NCBI GenBank assembly: GCA_958510875.1
Contig: OY294069.1
Span: 4,154,001-4,218,000, forward strand
Length of the DNA stretch: 64,000 nt
Direction: 5' to 3'
From: Endomychus coccineus
Lineage: Eukaryota > Arthropoda > Insecta > Coleoptera > Endomychidae
The translations under genes and the position numbers were made by a program. Positions within the stretch are counted from its first letter, which is position 1. Each line of letters starts with the position of its first letter. Shown piece by piece: positions 35,755 through 45,679 of this stretch. The notes beneath the pieces were generated by a model. That model did not search any database. It saw nothing but the letters and a program-made list of their open reading frames with translations, and was not told the DNA's origin.

Positions 35755-36745
35755 ATAGCTTATCATTTTAACGAAATAATGAATGAAACTACTTTGTTTT
35801 ACTATCACTGATATTTAGAAAATCTTAGTAAAGAACTAGATACAATTAAAGTCATTGCTACAAATAACGGTTTCGGTCCTGAAGTAGTTTCTAAATTAAT
35901 AAATAGAAAAAGAAGGAAATTAATTTACAGTAGCATTTATCCCTTTATAAAATACAAAGATAACTCATTAAAATATGTTTCTTCAACTTATTTTGGTCCT
36001 ATAAACGAAAAAATTGCAAAAATCTTACCCCATCATAACCTGACCATCAGCTCCAAACCCCCAAACAAATTATCTCATATTCTGTTCAATGCGAAAGATG
36101 AAACTGACAAATTTAAAAGACCCGGAGTTTATAAACTAACTTGTTCAGAGTGTGATAGTTTTTACATAGGTAGATCTTGCCGTAACATAGCAGTTAGATA
36201 TAAAGAACATTTTCGTTCCTTTGAAAATAATAAAACCGATTCTTTATTTGCAAATCATATTTTAAAAACAGGCCATACCTTTCCTAATTTGAATAATGTC
36301 CAAATTTTACATATGTCAAGATAAAACTTCAAAACTAAATATATTAGAATCAATGGAAATTTTCAAAGGAATGAAGATGTATGATAATAAGATCCTAAAC
36401 GATCAACTAGATTTATATTACAGTAATCTCTTCAATGTATTAATAACCTGATTTTACTATTTAAAGTCTGTTAGTAAATATACCCGCACCTCTAATGTCC
36501 TCACGGAATTACCTAATCACCTTACCCCTCTCTGGTTTTTCCTAGAACTATTTCCTATAGCCATAAAATTTTGTTCGAAATCCTTCTTCAACATATATAA
36601 TAGTAGATTTAATATTTGTTAAATTCATTTTTCGTCAGAAGATGACACGTTTAGTGTTGAAACTATAGTAACGACTATATTGAATATCAGTGATAGTGAA
36701 ACAAAGTAGTTTTATTCATTATTTCGTTAAAATTAAGAATTGAAT
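35755..36745 (+). pseudogene. PLE-B copy with a short inverted 5' stub
   Basis: Positions 35755-35815 are a minus-oriented piece of the PLE-B terminus (TTTTACTATCACTGATATT). At about 35816 the orientation flips to a plus-strand PLE-B coding region: INYSSIYPFIKYKDN-like, FGPINEKIA and VYKLTCSECDSFYIGRSC, with a GIY-YIG pattern better preserved than in the 22.5 kb copy. The frame breaks near 36315 (ACATATGTCAAG insertion). Then come the 3' untranslated region, a damaged hammerhead (36632-36674) and the terminus near 36740. Confidence 0.85.
36632..36674 (+). ncRNA. Hammerhead ribozyme, PLE-B type, core mutated
   Basis: The stems are as in the 22990-23032 copy (TCGT/ACGA, GACAC/GTGTT, ACT-AT-AGT), but the core box reads CAGAAGA in place of CTGAAGA, changing the invariant U4. 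Cleavage is expected to be lost or very weak. Confidence 0.75.
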
Positions 36746-37200
36746 ACATATATTAATTATTAATCATGCACAAAGTATATAGGTAATTATCAAGAAACAT
36801 TTACACAATTGAATATGAATGTTAGAACACGAATTATAAAACATTCAATCCACAATGTAAACCGAGGTACTTCTAAACGGAAAATGATGCATGTTTTAGT
36901 AAATACGTGTATAGCAAATTTTGTAATATTTTCATCGGTTGGTTGCCATAATTATCAACAAATTAATTATAGCAGATTATACCTTGATAAATATGACAAT
37001 TTTGTCCAACCGATGAACGTAAGCATGGTACGTGAATATAATCATTTATACGGGTTCCATGTCTGTGAAATATATTATTTATGATGTGAGTGTGTTCCTG
37101 GTTTTTCATATCCAGTACCAGTTGATAGATGTACATACATTGGAGAGTCAAAAATTGCAGTTTTATAAGGAGTCGTTTGCAATGACAATGTGATTTAGCA
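36745..37200. other. No recognisable gene
   Basis: The plus frame 36809-37084 (91 codons) has no known motif. Nothing else seen. Confidence 0.35.
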
Positions 37201-37640
37201 TTCAACATATATCAAACAATATTCTTCTTAGCAATGAATACCCTGCGCATGTGGTAAGAATTACCCCAGAATAGAAAACCGCAACTTAAAACGGAATGAA
37301 TGAGAGCGTAGTATAACATATTCAACATCCTTATCGTATAACATTTGCTACTCAGTTTGCTTACGATACTGTTACATTGTGATTTCAATGTGAATTTATG
37401 GTCTATAATCATTCCGAGGAATTTAATTTAATATAACTCCTCAATTGTTGCTTAATTTATCCTGATAAGTGGACTGAAATTATAGCTCACGTTCTTCTGT
37501 TTGAATAGCAAGAAGGAGGTTTCCTTTTCATCAACTATTAATTCATTGTTCAGACACCAGCGATGGAAACTATTAGCACCGCTATTTGCTTCCGCTATAG
37601 AGCTGTATAATTTTTCTTTACTCCACACAAGGAATAATAT
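37200..37640 (-). pseudogene. LINE reverse transcriptase C-terminal fragment
   Basis: The minus frame 37412-37212 reads LGMIID-like then LSSKCYTIRMLN, YYALIHSVLSCGFLFWGNSY and FIAKKNIV. This is the thumb region of jockey/RTE-type LINEs, where the consensus is YYSLIHSHLSYGL.FWG. Upstream on the same strand, HRWCLNNELIVDEKETSFLL is the segment just after the FADD box. Stops and a frameshift lie between them. It could be the same family as 5765-6365. Confidence 0.8.
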
Positions 37641-37654
37641 TTAAGCAAGAGACG

Positions 37655-37800
37655 GAATTGACTTTCATCCATGTTTATAAAAATCTTCGACGTTGCTTGC
37701 TTTCGATGGGTGTCAAAACAGAGCTGAAGGACATATCAGTCTGGAAATTATAAGTCGTTCTAGTTGAGGATGGTTCATTATAATTACCAAAGATCAGCGA
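37655..37800. repeat. Copy of the mariner-associated repeat
   Basis: Matches 33945-34060 through blocks ACAAAAATCTTC.A.GTTGCTT, GAGTGTCAAAACAGA and ATCAGTCTG.AAAT. Confidence 0.6.
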
Positions 37801-38550
37801 CAGAAACATAATTTCAACAATGATGGTGCCATGCTTCCTGCACTAAATGTCATTTGAGATCGTATGGAAACAAAATTCAAAATCCTACCTTTAATAGTAC
37901 AAAAGCTTCAAAAGTTGTCATTAGCTTATGTTTGTTTCCAAAAGCATGCGATGGTGGTAAGTGTAGCGGAATCTGAATTTTTTGAACGGAGTCTAAACAT
38001 TATTATCAACAGGAATTTCGTAATAGAATCTGTTTAGAGAAGCCGTCGTGGTTTCTCGATTCTGAAGAGCTTCCTCAATATCCAGCAGATTCATTATTCA
38101 CAGCAGCGATCATTGCATTATCTGTAGTCATTAATTCATAAGATAGAGAAACAATAAGGATTACACGGCACTCCCGGATTCAATGGTACGGCGTTAGAAG
38201 CTTTTCCTATTATAAGCCTCCATAAATCTTGCTAATTCAAAGATCCTGCTATTTCTATGTGCGAATGTGAGATTTTCAGGCATTTGAGATATGTATTATC
38301 ATATGTTGGTCTCCCAATTCGCACATTTCATAAATATTTATCGGCTCTTGTCTGCTCCTTGATTTATAGAATTTTGTAAATGGAATATGTCAGTTTTGAA
38401 TTGAATATATTATTGGGTGTGGAGCGTTCTTCCTCTTCATCATAATAAATATTTCATATTTGGAATATATGTTCTCACTAATTTCTCGCTACCCTGTTCC
38501 ATTGTTATGACGTCATAATCACATTGGTATTATTCGTGTGCGTTTTTAGT
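37800..38550. other. No recognisable gene
   Basis: No motif or repeat recognised. Confidence 0.4.
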
Positions 38551-38555
38551 CAAGT

Positions 38556-39365
38556 CAACGAAGATTAAGACTTGGATTCATGTTTTATGTGAATCATCTT
38601 CAGACTAGATCTTTTATAAAATTACAAAAAGAATGAATGGCGTATAGTACAAGAAACAAAAACCTTGAAAAATTTCAACATTGCTTTGATTATAACCATC
38701 AATTCCGTTACAAAACTGTTACTATTTTAAGAACGGAAACCAATTATTATGGAAGATCTATTCTGGAGATTATTCACATAAGACGTAACTCCGAGTCTGT
38801 AAATCATAGAACAGATATTCAGTCATTGAGTCAGATTTATACTAATTCATTTAACTGAAGCCTAAATTCCTAAATGCGTCTTTATAATGTTAAACGTATA
38901 TTTTAGGTAGAATGCTCAAATAGCAATACTTCTAATAAGGTCTGACAACCTTTTTCTATTACCTCATAAGTCTTCAACATGAGGTTCGAAAATAGATACT
39001 TGAGCATCATATTTTTGGTTCCAGTCCTTCAATCGTATCACAAACTATGCTTTGATAGACTTCCAAGCTTATAAGAAAATTTCTAAGCAGTGGATTCTTG
39101 ATTAAGTTACTCAAAAACATTAATGTGTTACTATTTCGATTAGTCGGGCTTTTGTTCATTTCGGCGGTGTGAGTATTGTTAATTGGAATTAGTGCGATAA
39201 GGACGCCTTGTGATGATACAATTAGTTTTAAGAAATCACGTTTTAGACATTCATACGTCGTCTTCTAATGATGGTCTTGAGACCGAAACGTACGGGAAGA
39301 CGGGAATAATTAGCATATGTGAAGTCTGATGTATTTCACAAGAATTTATATATTATTTTAATAAA
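38556..39365 (+). pseudogene. PLE-A copy with an inverted 5' stub and degenerate hammerhead
   Basis: About 38556-38618 is a minus-oriented scrap of the PLE-A coding end (TGTGAATCATCTTCAG). The orientation then flips, and 38630-38858 encodes the plus-strand tail of the GIY-YIG protein (YSTRNKNLEKFQHCFDYNHQ, then TETNYYGRSILEIIHIRR). The 3' untranslated region, a degenerate hammerhead and the terminus (GTGAAGTCTGATGTATTTCA-like) follow to 39365. A few indels are present. RT is missing. Confidence 0.8.
39260..39301 (+). ncRNA. Degenerate hammerhead, PLE-A type
   Basis: Stem I GTCTT/AAGAC, stem II GGTC-TTGA-GACC and the GAAA box are kept. The core reads CTAATGA (invariant G5 lost), and the end of stem III is CGTACGG, which removes the U of the NUH site. 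It should be inactive. Confidence 0.75.
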
Positions 39366-40340
39366 ATGTGTATGTGGGTTCCTGAATTATCCAGGATAGG
39401 ACGTGTTGCAATCCAGAACGCTGCAATCAAAAATTTGAGGGGGTATTAAATAAACTGTTCTAACCTATGAAAAAGTCAAATAGGGAAAAAAATATTGTAC
39501 ATGGAATTTTGGGTCCATGATGCAAGCTTTCGCCTATACAATTCCTTAAAAAGATGCACCCTTTGCGAGATATTAACCTGTTAGAGCAGAAAATGGGGTT
39601 TAAAAACTACATGAAATGGGAAATATGGAACAATCATAGTTTTAATTAATTGCACATGATATGTTGTAGATAAACATATACATATTTTCTTGATAACTTT
39701 CCTCAAAAATTGAATATTCTCCGACTCTTTCCGCGGAAACCCGTAAGACTGTCAAGTTAGATCTGAGGGAAAATAGAACAGGAAGGGTGAATCCTCGACC
39801 TTTGAAAATGCCTAGACCATCCAGCCCAGTACCAAATAAACGTGTTTCGTGAGAGGATTTTGTTAGAAAACGTATATTTACCAAGTTTGTGATACTTTTC
39901 AGCGCTGCTGTCAGTACGGTAAGTCGAGATTAAGGGTTGAAAGCTTCCAAATCAAATTTTATCGGTCCGATTGTCATGAAATTCACAACTAAGGAATTTT
40001 TGGGGTTGCTGATTAAAAATTCGTGATCACAAATTGAAAATTTCTAGTTGTTGATACAATTAGACTACTCGTTACAATGAGGAAACTCGACTACCCCTAA
40101 ACTATGTGAAAATGAGAAACAAATAAGACAAATGTTATATATGGATTTTGCCCTCAAAGTAGAGACATTTTGTCGGTGTAATTTCCAGAAAATTGAAAAT
40201 CAGGGATGAGGACCTGAAGTAAAGAGAGCTGTGAGATAATTTTTATACGACTGGTGGTTGTCGGTTGTTGAAAAATTAATAATTTTGGTTTAAACTCTTT
40301 TCTTATATACAATTATTTTACAAGAAATATGACGTAAGTC
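39365..40340. other. No recognisable gene
   Basis: An 80-codon minus frame (39884-39642) is unrecognised. No repeat family recognised. Confidence 0.4.
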
Positions 40341-40900
40341 AATGCTCGCGATCACCCCCAACAGCCCCTGATCATGTGAGGTCCATTGCGAAATCCGCTT
40401 AACGAAGACTTTGTTCTCTATTCCGTGCCAAGAGCTACTTCACATCTCAGCAGCTCCTCATAATCTACAAACCACAGATTCGACCTGTCCTGGAGTACTG
40501 TACACATGTTTGGAGTTCAGCTCCCAAATATAGGCTGAAGCTCTTGGATTCTATCCAAAAGAGAGATACCCATTTGAATGATGATTTCAGACTTACGAAT
40601 TCATTTTCCTTTCCAGAATATCGTAGGAAGGCGGGAGATCACTCCCTTTCCTATAGATATTCCATGGTCGATGTTCATCAGATCGTCTATTGTTTCACCA
40701 CGGGAGATTCCAGATGAGCGGACTAGACGAGCTCAAGCTAGTCACCACTTCACTGTCAAACTCGAGACTTGCCTAGACCTATCAGACTTCTATTTTTTAT
40801 CGAACAGTGAAGCTGTGGAACTCTTTACCTAGTGAGGTCTTTCCCTATTCCTCTTCCTAAATTTCACCACTGGCTCATAAGCTCTTCTTCGAACATTATA
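40340..40900 (+). pseudogene. CR1/Jockey-like LINE-E C-terminal fragment
   Basis: Plus-strand reading with one frameshift: LFRAKSYFTSQQLLIIYKPQ, IRPVLEYCTHVWSSAPKYRL and LDSIQKR, which is the consensus C-terminal thumb of CR1/jockey RTs. Next come a diverged middle and the tail SCGTLYLVRSFPIPLPKFH, which mirrors the usual RLWNSLP..VFP..YNL..FK ending. It is the best-preserved member of a family whose 3' DNA recurs at 47.1-48.7 and 50.6-51.3 kb. Confidence 0.8.
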
Positions 40901-41770
40901 GGTTTGCCACTCATTTAGTCACAGTATAATTTAAAGGCATCACGGCATGCAAGCCTTGACTGTCGTATCTTTAAAACAGAAAACAGCTCATACTATTCAA
41001 TGGTTGTCGATCGAACGCAGGTTTGATTACATTGGGAGTACTGCAGGGCGCGATTCTTGACTTGAGACCGACATTTCCTCAACCAGTGTACAAAGTGGCA
41101 TCTTCAGGGCACGCTTGAGGCTCGAAGTTTCAGTTCACGCGCTATAATGGATCAACTGTTCGGCAATTTTGAATTCCATAAAAATAGTAAAAATCAAACC
41201 TCAATCCCGATATACCGTGCCAAAGAAAGCGTGTACAAGTGTCGTCAACTCGGAAAATATGCATTCTCCTATAGAATTTCCCAACGAAACTGTTTAAGTT
41301 GGTATTAAACTAGACACTTCAGGCATTTTTAAAGATACAGTACTCAAGATTCCTTCCTTACCCTTCCTTACCCTTCCTCAAACGTAACTTGACAATTTTA
41401 TGGTCTTCGGAGGGAAAGTTGAAAAGTATACATCTGTGGAGAAAATTTATGTCAACAAGAAATGTTAATTTCTCGACAACAAATGATGCCTAAGAAGAAC
41501 AGCTTACTCCTCAATGTTTTCAATCGGGCTTTCTGATTTGCAACACCTACTATCCTGAACCCTTCAGGAATCCACAAACTGGAACAAAAATTATACCTAT
41601 TTTTTTGCATCTTTCACTGAACTATTTCTCAATTTACAGTTCTGAACTGTATCGTATATTTGATTTTCCATAGATCAATATCAAGACTACGCAAGATGTA
41701 CTGTCCTCAACTTGTTCTAATCTAACTTCCGAAAGTCTTCTTTCTTATTCAATTTAACATAATATAATAA
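40900..41770. other. No recognisable gene; short TTCCTTACCC tandem
   Basis: About three direct copies of a CCTTCCTTAC-like unit lie at 41350-41380. Otherwise nothing recognised up to the PLE-A palindrome. Confidence 0.5.
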
Positions 41771-41845
41771 AATTCTTGACCCAGTATGAATTATATAAAA
41801 AATTCTCGGGAATTAGGTCACATTAACACTCTGTTATAAATGTTC

Positions 41846-41887
41846 GTCTTTACGTACGTTTCGGTCTCACGACCATCATCAGAAGAC
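41846..41887 (-). ncRNA. Hammerhead ribozyme, PLE-A type, intact core
   Basis: On the minus strand: GTCTT, CTGATGA, extra T, hairpin GGTC-GTGA-GACC, GAAA, short stem III (ACG-TA-CGT), cleavage A, then AAGAC pairing with GTCTT over five base pairs. The sequence is identical to 44739-44780. An extra nucleotide after the CUGANGA box is tolerated in the chrysanthemum viroid hammerhead, so it need not abolish activity. Confidence 0.88.
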
Positions 41888-42270
41888 TTATTTTGTTAAA
41901 AAGGGGTTAACTAAAACTAATTAGCACAAGCGTCCATATCGCACAATCTTCAATCAAAAAGCTCACGCCGTCGAAACGAACAGAACCACGAATAATCGAA
42001 AATTGTATCGTTAATATTAAAGTATAAATTTTTTTGTAACAAGAAACCACTGTTAAGTAATATTCTCATAATGTACAAACGCATATTGCTATGGTCTCAA
42101 AGCAACTGGAGTTCGAAGCTATTTGTTTGTAATAACTCGACCCAGATGTAGATTTATGACGTACTTGAAAAGGTTTTAGACCTGCATTGGAATTTACTTT
42201 ACTTCAAGCGTTCTTCCTAAAATATACTTTTAACATTATAAAGACGTATGTAGGAAAATTTGCAAGAGTT

Positions 42271-43290
42271 CTAATTAATCAAGTTAGTATAAATCTGACT
42301 CAATCCCTGAATATCATTCCTATGATTTACAGAATTTGAATCCCTTTTTATGTGAATCATCTCCAGGATAGATCTTTTATAATAATTGGTTTCTTTAGTT
42401 AAAATATTAACATTTTTGTAATCAAATTGATGGTTATAATCAAAACAGTGCTTAGCAAGGGCGGTGGAATTTTCTAAGTTATTATTTCTTGTGCTATACC
42501 TATGGCCGTACATTCTTTTTTGTAAATATTGTTTAGAGATTCCAGTATAAGTTCCATCACAATCTAAACAATTCAATGTATATACTATGTGGGTTTGTTT
42601 ATCTTTAGGTATTACAGGTTTTAGATTTGAGAAATATTTCCCAACACAGTTAGTAGGTTTATGCGTAACATTTATATCGTACTTTTTCAAATATTTCTTA
42701 ATTTTTTCTGAGGTCTCCGGAATGTATGGTAAAGTTATATAATTGTCTGTATTACTTGTTATGTTATTTTTATAAGAAGAACCATTATAGATTTGGTTTA
42801 TTCTCTCTTTAATGATAGGATTGTAGAAAGTTTTTGGGTAGCCATTCAATTCCAATGCATTACGAACAATTTTTAAATTTTTGGGACGGTCCTCTGCGTG
42901 GGATAATTTTACCGCGCGGTCTGTGAGGCTGTTTATGACACTTTTTTTATAACAAGCTGGTGCAACGGAATTGAAATGAAGATAACGTTGAGACCAGACT
43001 TCTTTAGTAAACCAAGAAGTTTTTATTTTTCCATCTGCATCATGCCTAATGGTCATATCTAGAAAATTAATGTTATTGTTTATTTCTATTTCACAAGTGA
43101 ATTGAAGTTTACAATGGAAATTGTTAAATTTATTAATCACATATTGAATTTTATCGTTGGGAACACACATAAGGCAATCATCTACATACCGTTTAAAGAA
43201 TACAGGCTGAAAATCTAATGAATTTATAACAGATTCCTCTAGGCATTCCATAACGAGGTTAGCAATGGTAGCTGAAATAGGAGATCCCAT
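42271..43290 (-). CDS. Penelope-like reverse transcriptase/GIY-YIG endonuclease (5'-truncated)
   Basis: This 339-residue open frame is the C-terminal part of a Penelope polyprotein. It copies element RNA at nicked target DNA and supplies the nicking nuclease. It begins at motif B (GSPISATIANLVME) and continues upstream without a stop as FGQIFGTAMGSP to the junction at about 43344. Residues 34-38 (YVDDC) are motif C with both metal-binding aspartates. Motif D/E follows as INFLDMTIRH and WSQRYLHFNS. Residues about 230-275 carry CLDC and GTYTGISKQYLQKRMYGH, the GIY-YIG fold with a CxxC pair. Motif A and the N-terminus are missing, so it cannot act alone, but no stop or frameshift breaks the rest, indicating recent insertion. 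Confidence 0.9.
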   Translation of the reverse strand: MGSPISATIANLVMECLEESVINSLDFQPVFFKRYVDDCLMCVPNDKIQYVINKFNNFHCKLQFTCEIEINNNINFLDMTIRHDADGKIKTSWFTKEVWSQRYLHFNSVAPACYKKSVINSLTDRAVKLSHAEDRPKNLKIVRNALELNGYPKTFYNPIIKERINQIYNGSSYKNNITSNTDNYITLPYIPETSEKIKKYLKKYDINVTHKPTNCVGKYFSNLKPVIPKDKQTHIVYTLNCLDCDGTYTGISKQYLQKRMYGHRYSTRNNNLENSTALAKHCFDYNHQFDYKNVNILTKETNYYKRSILEMIHIKRDSNSVNHRNDIQGLSQIYTNLIN

Positions 43291-43344
43291 TGCTGTGCCG
43301 AAAATTTGTCCAAAATATTGCTCACCGTACTGAAAATAAGTGCA

Positions 43345-44357
43345 CTCCTATTTCAGCTACCATTGCTAACCTCGTTATGGAATGCCTAGAGGAATCTGTT
43401 ATAAATTCATTAGATTTTCAGCCTGTATTCTTTAAACGGTATGTAGATGATTGCCTTATGTGTGTTCCCAACGATAAAATTCAATATGTGATTAATAAAT
43501 TTAACAATTTCCATTGTAAACTTCAATTCACTTGTGAAATAGAAATAAACAATAACATTAATTTTCTAGATATGACCATTAGGCATGATGCAGATGGAAA
43601 AATAAAAACTTCTTGGTTTACTAAAGAAGTCTGGTCTCAACGTTATCTTCATTTCAATTCCGTTGCACCAGCTTGTTATAAAAAAAGTGTCATAAACAGC
43701 CTCACAGACCGCGCGGTAAAATTATCCCACGCAGAGGACTGTCCCAAAAATTTAAAAATTGTTCGTAATGCATTGGAAATGAATGGCTACCCAAAAACTT
43801 TCTACAATCCTATCATTAAAGAGAGAATAAACCAAATCTATAATGGTTCTTCTTATAAAAATAACATAACAAGTAATACAGACAATTATATAACTTTACC
43901 ATACATTCCGGAGACCTCAGAAAAAATTAAGAAATGTTTGAAAAAGTACGATATAAATGTTGTGCATAAACCTATTAACTGTGTTGGGAAATATTTCTCA
44001 AATCTAAAACCTGTAATACCTAAAGATAAACAAACCCACACAGTATATAAATTGAATTGTTTAGATTGTGATGGAACTTATACTGGAATCTCTAAACGAT
44101 ATTTACAAAAAAGAATGTACGGCCATAAGTATAGCACAAGAAATAATAACTTAGAAAATTCCACCGCCCTTGCTAAGCACTGTTTTGATTATAACCATCA
44201 ATTGGATTACAAAAATGTTAATATTTTAACTAAAGAAACCAATTATTATAAAAGATCTATCCTGGAGATGATTCACATAAAAAGGGATTCAAATTCTGTA
44301 AATCATAGGAATGATATTCAAGGATTGAGTCAGATTTATACTAACTTGATTAATTAA
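43345..44357 (+). CDS. Penelope-like reverse transcriptase/GIY-YIG endonuclease (5'-truncated, plus copy)
   Basis: The open frame formally begins at 43290, but its first 18 or so residues are antisense reading of the spacer. True PLE coding starts at PISATIANLVME. It retains YVDDC, INFLDMTIRH and GTYTGISKRYLQKRMYGH. It differs from the minus copy at ten residues (for example C for R in the segment PKNLKIVRNAL, L for F near NHQ). All ten differences lie beyond the first 130 or so codons, so the half nearest the palindrome axis is identical. No motif A, so not autonomous. There is no intron and no promoter is evident. Confidence 0.9.
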
Positions 44358-44738
44358 AACTCTTGCAAATTCCTACATACGTCTTTATAATGTTAAAAGT
44401 ATATTTTAGGAAGAACGCTTAAAGTAAACTAAATTCCAATGCAGGTCTAAAACCTTTTCAAGTACGTCTTAAATCTACATCTGGGTCGTGTTATTACAAA
44501 CAAATAGCTTAGAACTCCAGTTGCTTTGAGACCATAGCAATATGCGTTTGTACATTATGAGAATATTACTTAACAGTGGTTTCTTGTTACAAAAAAATTT
44601 ATACTTTAATATTAACGATACAATTTTCGATTATTCGTGGTTCTGTTCGTTTCGACGGCGTGAGCTTTTTGATTGAAGATTGTGCGATATGGACGCTTGT
44701 GCTAATTAGTTTTAGTTAACCCCTTTTTAACAAAATAA

Positions 44739-44780
44739 GTCTTCTGATGATGGTCGTGAGACCGAAACGTACGTAAAGAC
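44739..44780 (+). ncRNA. Hammerhead ribozyme, PLE-A type, intact core
   Basis: GTCTT (44739-44743) pairs with AAGAC (44776-44780). CTGATGA is at 44744-44750, with an extra T at 44751. GGTC/GACC is closed by GTGA at 44752-44763, and GAAA is at 44764-44767. Stem III (ACG-TA-CGT) lies at 44767-44774. Predicted cleavage is 3' of A44775 (GTA). All invariant hammerhead residues are present. It lies 380 bp after the stop codon of the PLE-A protein. Confidence 0.88.
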
Positions 44781-44834
44781 GAACGTTTATAACAGAGTGT
44801 TAATGTGACCTAATTCCCGAGAATTTTTTATATC

Positions 44835-45515
44835 AATTTAACATAGTAAGTATTGACGTAAGTTTTCATACAAACAACAGATGTTCGTCTACCGGATTTT
44901 ATAATACATTTTACAGAAACGAGATTATGTAATTTCAATAACGTTACAAAACCAATGTAACTCCCCTGTGAGTGCATTTTGTTTGTGAAACAATGATAAT
45001 ATTCCTCATTCTAGAATCTGAATGTGTATATCCTCTACCGCCACAGATACGAAATTCACAAGTCAAACCTGCACGACCTGCAAAATTACAAAGTAAAAGT
45101 TTGTAGGCTTGAAAAGTTTCCACGTTCGCTTCGTTAACTCCTCAAAATACATGTTTACAGTGTTAGCGAGGGATCCAACCCTACAATATTGTTTTAATTA
45201 TTCACAAGGCCATTACATGAGGCCGTGATATTATCATTAAATTATTTTATATGTACCATTCGCATCACCACTCCCGAAATCCAATCGAAAACAAAATCTT
45301 GAGTACTGATGTCCAAAACCAATTAATAATTCAGTTTGGTAATACCTCAGTTCGGAACGAAAAGCCAATATAATTTTTGTAGATATTGACATATGAGAGC
45401 CTCCTCATAAACAACATATATCGTGATGGAGTCAAATTTAATTAATTCAAGCAGAAATGAATAAAGGAGTACATAGAGGAAAATTAATATTCATTCCATG
45501 CATCACTCTCACAAC
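44835..45515. other. No recognisable gene
   Basis: AT-rich DNA between palindromes. Nothing recognised. Confidence 0.4.
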
Positions 45516-45519
45516 TAAA

Positions 45520-45675
45520 GATTATTTTCTGACACTTTTAATAAAAATATGGAATAGTTTCAACACTGATTATTATTATTAATTTTGTATCTGTTTGATA
45601 ATGGTACTTCGGTGTTGAAACTACAGTAACATTTTCATGTTATTGTTAATAGTGGTATGAAAACAAAATAATTAT
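45520..45675. repeat. Small palindrome with decayed PLE-B-like ribozyme arms
   Basis: The left arm reads AGTTTCAACACTG (complement CAGTGTTGAAACT) and the right arm reads CGGTGTTGAAACTACAGTAACA, both resembling the 3' half of the PLE-B hammerhead (AGTGTTGAAACTATAGTAAC). Beyond these, AATAATTATC-like tails mirror one another. The core in the right arm is TTGATAA, far from CUGANGA, so activity is not expected. It looks like an old head-to-head terminus pair of a third, PLE-B-related family. Confidence 0.6.
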
Positions 45676-45679
45676 CCTC

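Larger units (their letters stand above)
41771..43344 (-). mobile_element. PLE-A copy, minus arm of a 1.49 kb palindrome
   Basis: A 5'-truncated Penelope-like element runs leftwards: RT and endonuclease coding to 42271, about 380 bp of 3' untranslated region, a hammerhead (41846-41887) and a terminus with the family tail TTCTTGACCCAGTATGAA at about 41771-41790. The part 41793-43283 is mirrored by 43345-44833. The 61 bp from 43284 to 43344 belong to this copy alone and encode the RT stretch before GSPIS. Confidence 0.9.
43345..44833 (+). mobile_element. PLE-A copy, plus arm of a 1.49 kb palindrome
   Basis: This is the mirror image of 41793-43283. Coding sequence starts mid-motif B at 43345, ends at 44357, and is followed by 3' untranslated sequence, a hammerhead (44739-44780) and the terminus. 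Arm lengths differ by only about 2 bp. The upstream 61 bp are not mirrored. Confidence 0.9.

Noticed and set aside
43290..43344. N-terminal residues of the plus-strand PLE-A frame as genuine start
   Set aside because: These bases are the unmirrored spacer and code for PLE sequence on the minus strand. The plus reading is antisense chance, so I start the real coding at 43345.
41793..44833. The large palindrome as a sequencing or assembly fold-back artefact
   Set aside because: The two arms differ at ten amino-acid positions and at other bases, and they have a 61 bp unmatched spacer. A folded read or chimeric amplification would give identical arms. A collapsed mix of two alleles is still possible but less likely.
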